Assembly (NCBI GenBank): GCA_016719885.1
Contig: JADJYF010000008.1
Span: 62,001-126,000, forward strand
Length of the DNA stretch: 64,000 bases
Origin: Pseudomonadota bacterium
GTDB taxonomy: Bacteria > Pseudomonadota > Gammaproteobacteria > Ga0077536
Reading direction: 5' to 3'
Below the pieces are notes generated by a model. It was not told the origin of the DNA. It made no database searches and saw only the letters and a program-made list of their open reading frames with translations. The translations under genes and the position numbers were made by a program. Shown in pieces: positions 63,139 to 64,000 of this stretch. The first letter of the stretch is position 1. The number at the start of each line of letters is the position of its first letter.

Positions 63139-64000
63139 ATGCAGCTTCCCGAAGGCCTGATTGCCGTCGTCAAACAGGATTGCCCGACCTGCGTGCTGGT
63201 CGACCCGGTGCTGAAAGCAATCGAGGCCAGCGGCGCGGCCTTGACGGTCTACGTGCAGGATGAACCGGACTTCCCCTCGACCCGCCGGGTGGTCGACGAC
63301 CGGGATCTCGAAGCCTCCTATCGCCTGCGCATTGAAACCGTGCCGACCCTCATCAAGGTCGAGGGCGGCCGTGAAGCGGCGCGGGTGGTGGGCTGGGAGC
63401 GCGACGAGTGGCGGGCGCTGACCGGCCTGCCGTCGCTGGGCGAATCCCTGCCGGGGTATCGCCCCGGCTGTGGTTCGCTGGCCGTGCAGCCCGGCATCGC
63501 CGAACGCCTGGCCCTCAAGTACGGCGACTTCGCCGTACGCTCACGCGAGGTGGAAGTACCGGCCCTCACCGACAGCATCGAATACTGCTACGAACGCGGC
63601 TGGAGTGACGGCCTGCCGGTGGTGCCGCCTAGCGCCGAACGCATCTACCGCATGTTGCAGGCCACGCGCCGTGCGCCCGACGAAGTGCTGGGCCGCATGC
63701 CGCCGCTGTTGACCGAATGCACGGTCGAGAAGGTCGCCATCAACGCGGTGCTGGCGGGCTGCAAACCCGAATACCTGCCGACCGTGCTGGCGGCGGTGGA
63801 GGCAGCGCTGGATCCGGCCTTCTGCCTGCACGGGCTGCTGGCCACCACCTGGTTCTCCGGCCCGATGATCATCGTCAACGGCCCGCTGCGCAAAGCGCTC
63901 GGCATGAACTGGGCCGGCAACGTGCTCGGCCAGGGCAATCGCGCCAATGCCACCATCGGCCGCGCGCTGCAGCTCGCGGTGCGCAACATCGGCGGCGGCA
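63139..64000 (+). CDS. thioredoxin-like (CPTC) fusion protein, runs off window
   Basis: At least 287 residues, incomplete at the window edge. The first ~95 residues form a thioredoxin-like domain with CPTC (residues 15-18) and cis-Pro-type VPTLIKVEGG. From ~130 the sequence is a conserved domain of unknown role: SDGLPVVPPSAERI, TVEKVAINAVLAGCKPEYLP, and GNRANATIGRALQL, with a preceding PGCGSLAVQPG. I have no firm name for this domain. The arrangement suggests a redox or cofactor enzyme. GGGAG lies 6 bp ahead of ATG 63139. Confidence 0.7.
   Translation, partial: MQLPEGLIAVVKQDCPTCVLVDPVLKAIEASGAALTVYVQDEPDFPSTRRVVDDRDLEASYRLRIETVPTLIKVEGGREAARVVGWERDEWRALTGLPSLGESLPGYRPGCGSLAVQPGIAERLALKYGDFAVRSREVEVPALTDSIEYCYERGWSDGLPVVPPSAERIYRMLQATRRAPDEVLGRMPPLLTECTVEKVAINAVLAGCKPEYLPTVLAAVEAALDPAFCLHGLLATTWFSGPMIIVNGPLRKALGMNWAGNVLGQGNRANATIGRALQLAVRNIGGG

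Overview
The window is about 64 kb of high-GC bacterial DNA with dense coding on both strands, short or overlapping gene junctions (ATGA and TGATG), and no rRNA, tRNA, insertion sequence or phage. Gene content (PEP carboxylase, a CysNC fusion, CysTWA, OprP-type porin, two ExbD/ExbB sets, MMPL exporters, a VPLPA-CTERM protein, many acyl-CoA dehydrogenases) points to a Pseudomonadota chromosome, most likely an aerobic, environmental gammaproteobacterium. The taxonomic call is inference; no marker gene is present.

Layout. 1-10 kb: end of an acyl-CoA-dehydrogenase-like flavoprotein, ppc, a four-gene ABC export operon (adaptor, ATPase, two FtsX-type permeases), an M48 peptidase and an AIM24 protein. 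10-21 kb: a polytopic membrane protein, then a divergent sulfate regulon. Leftward run yezD-like gene, porin, sulfate-binding protein, cysT, cysW (frameshifted) and a short cysA; rightward run a sigma-54 activator, cysD and cysNC. A good -24/-12 promoter lies between the two arms, with an inverted repeat at activator-site distance. 21-34 kb: two small paralogous proteins, uppP, an ExbB-ExbD-ExbD-MMPL cluster, a second divergent MMPL protein, a DsbA-like protein, a solitary ExbB-like protein and an OFA-type MFS transporter. 34-45 kb: a MacAB-like efflux set, a GT-C type glycosyltransferase, a REC-REC-GGDEF cyclase, a 41-residue membrane protein, two flavin-split-barrel proteins (one fused to GAF and winged helix) and an RTX protein. 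45-53 kb: catabolic genes (gamma-glutamyltransferase, enolase-superfamily enzyme, UPF0126 membrane protein, zinc alcohol dehydrogenase, two acyl-CoA dehydrogenases, LysR regulator). 53-64 kb: CopC-CopD, a probable aromatic or aryloxy-acid catabolic run (TfdA-like dioxygenase, LLM flavoprotein, VOC protein, TfdB-like monooxygenase), a 43-bp tandem repeat array, a PilZ/DUF1631-like protein, a VPLPA-CTERM protein and the start of a thioredoxin-like fusion protein.

The most interesting items are the sigma-54 wiring of sulfate uptake and activation, the ExbB/ExbD-coupled MMPL cluster, the family of palindromic repeats (dispersed pairs at about 8.1 and 30.5 kb plus an eight-unit array at 60.5 kb), and the paired small proteins at about 21.3 and 22.0 kb. 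No defence island or CRISPR is present.
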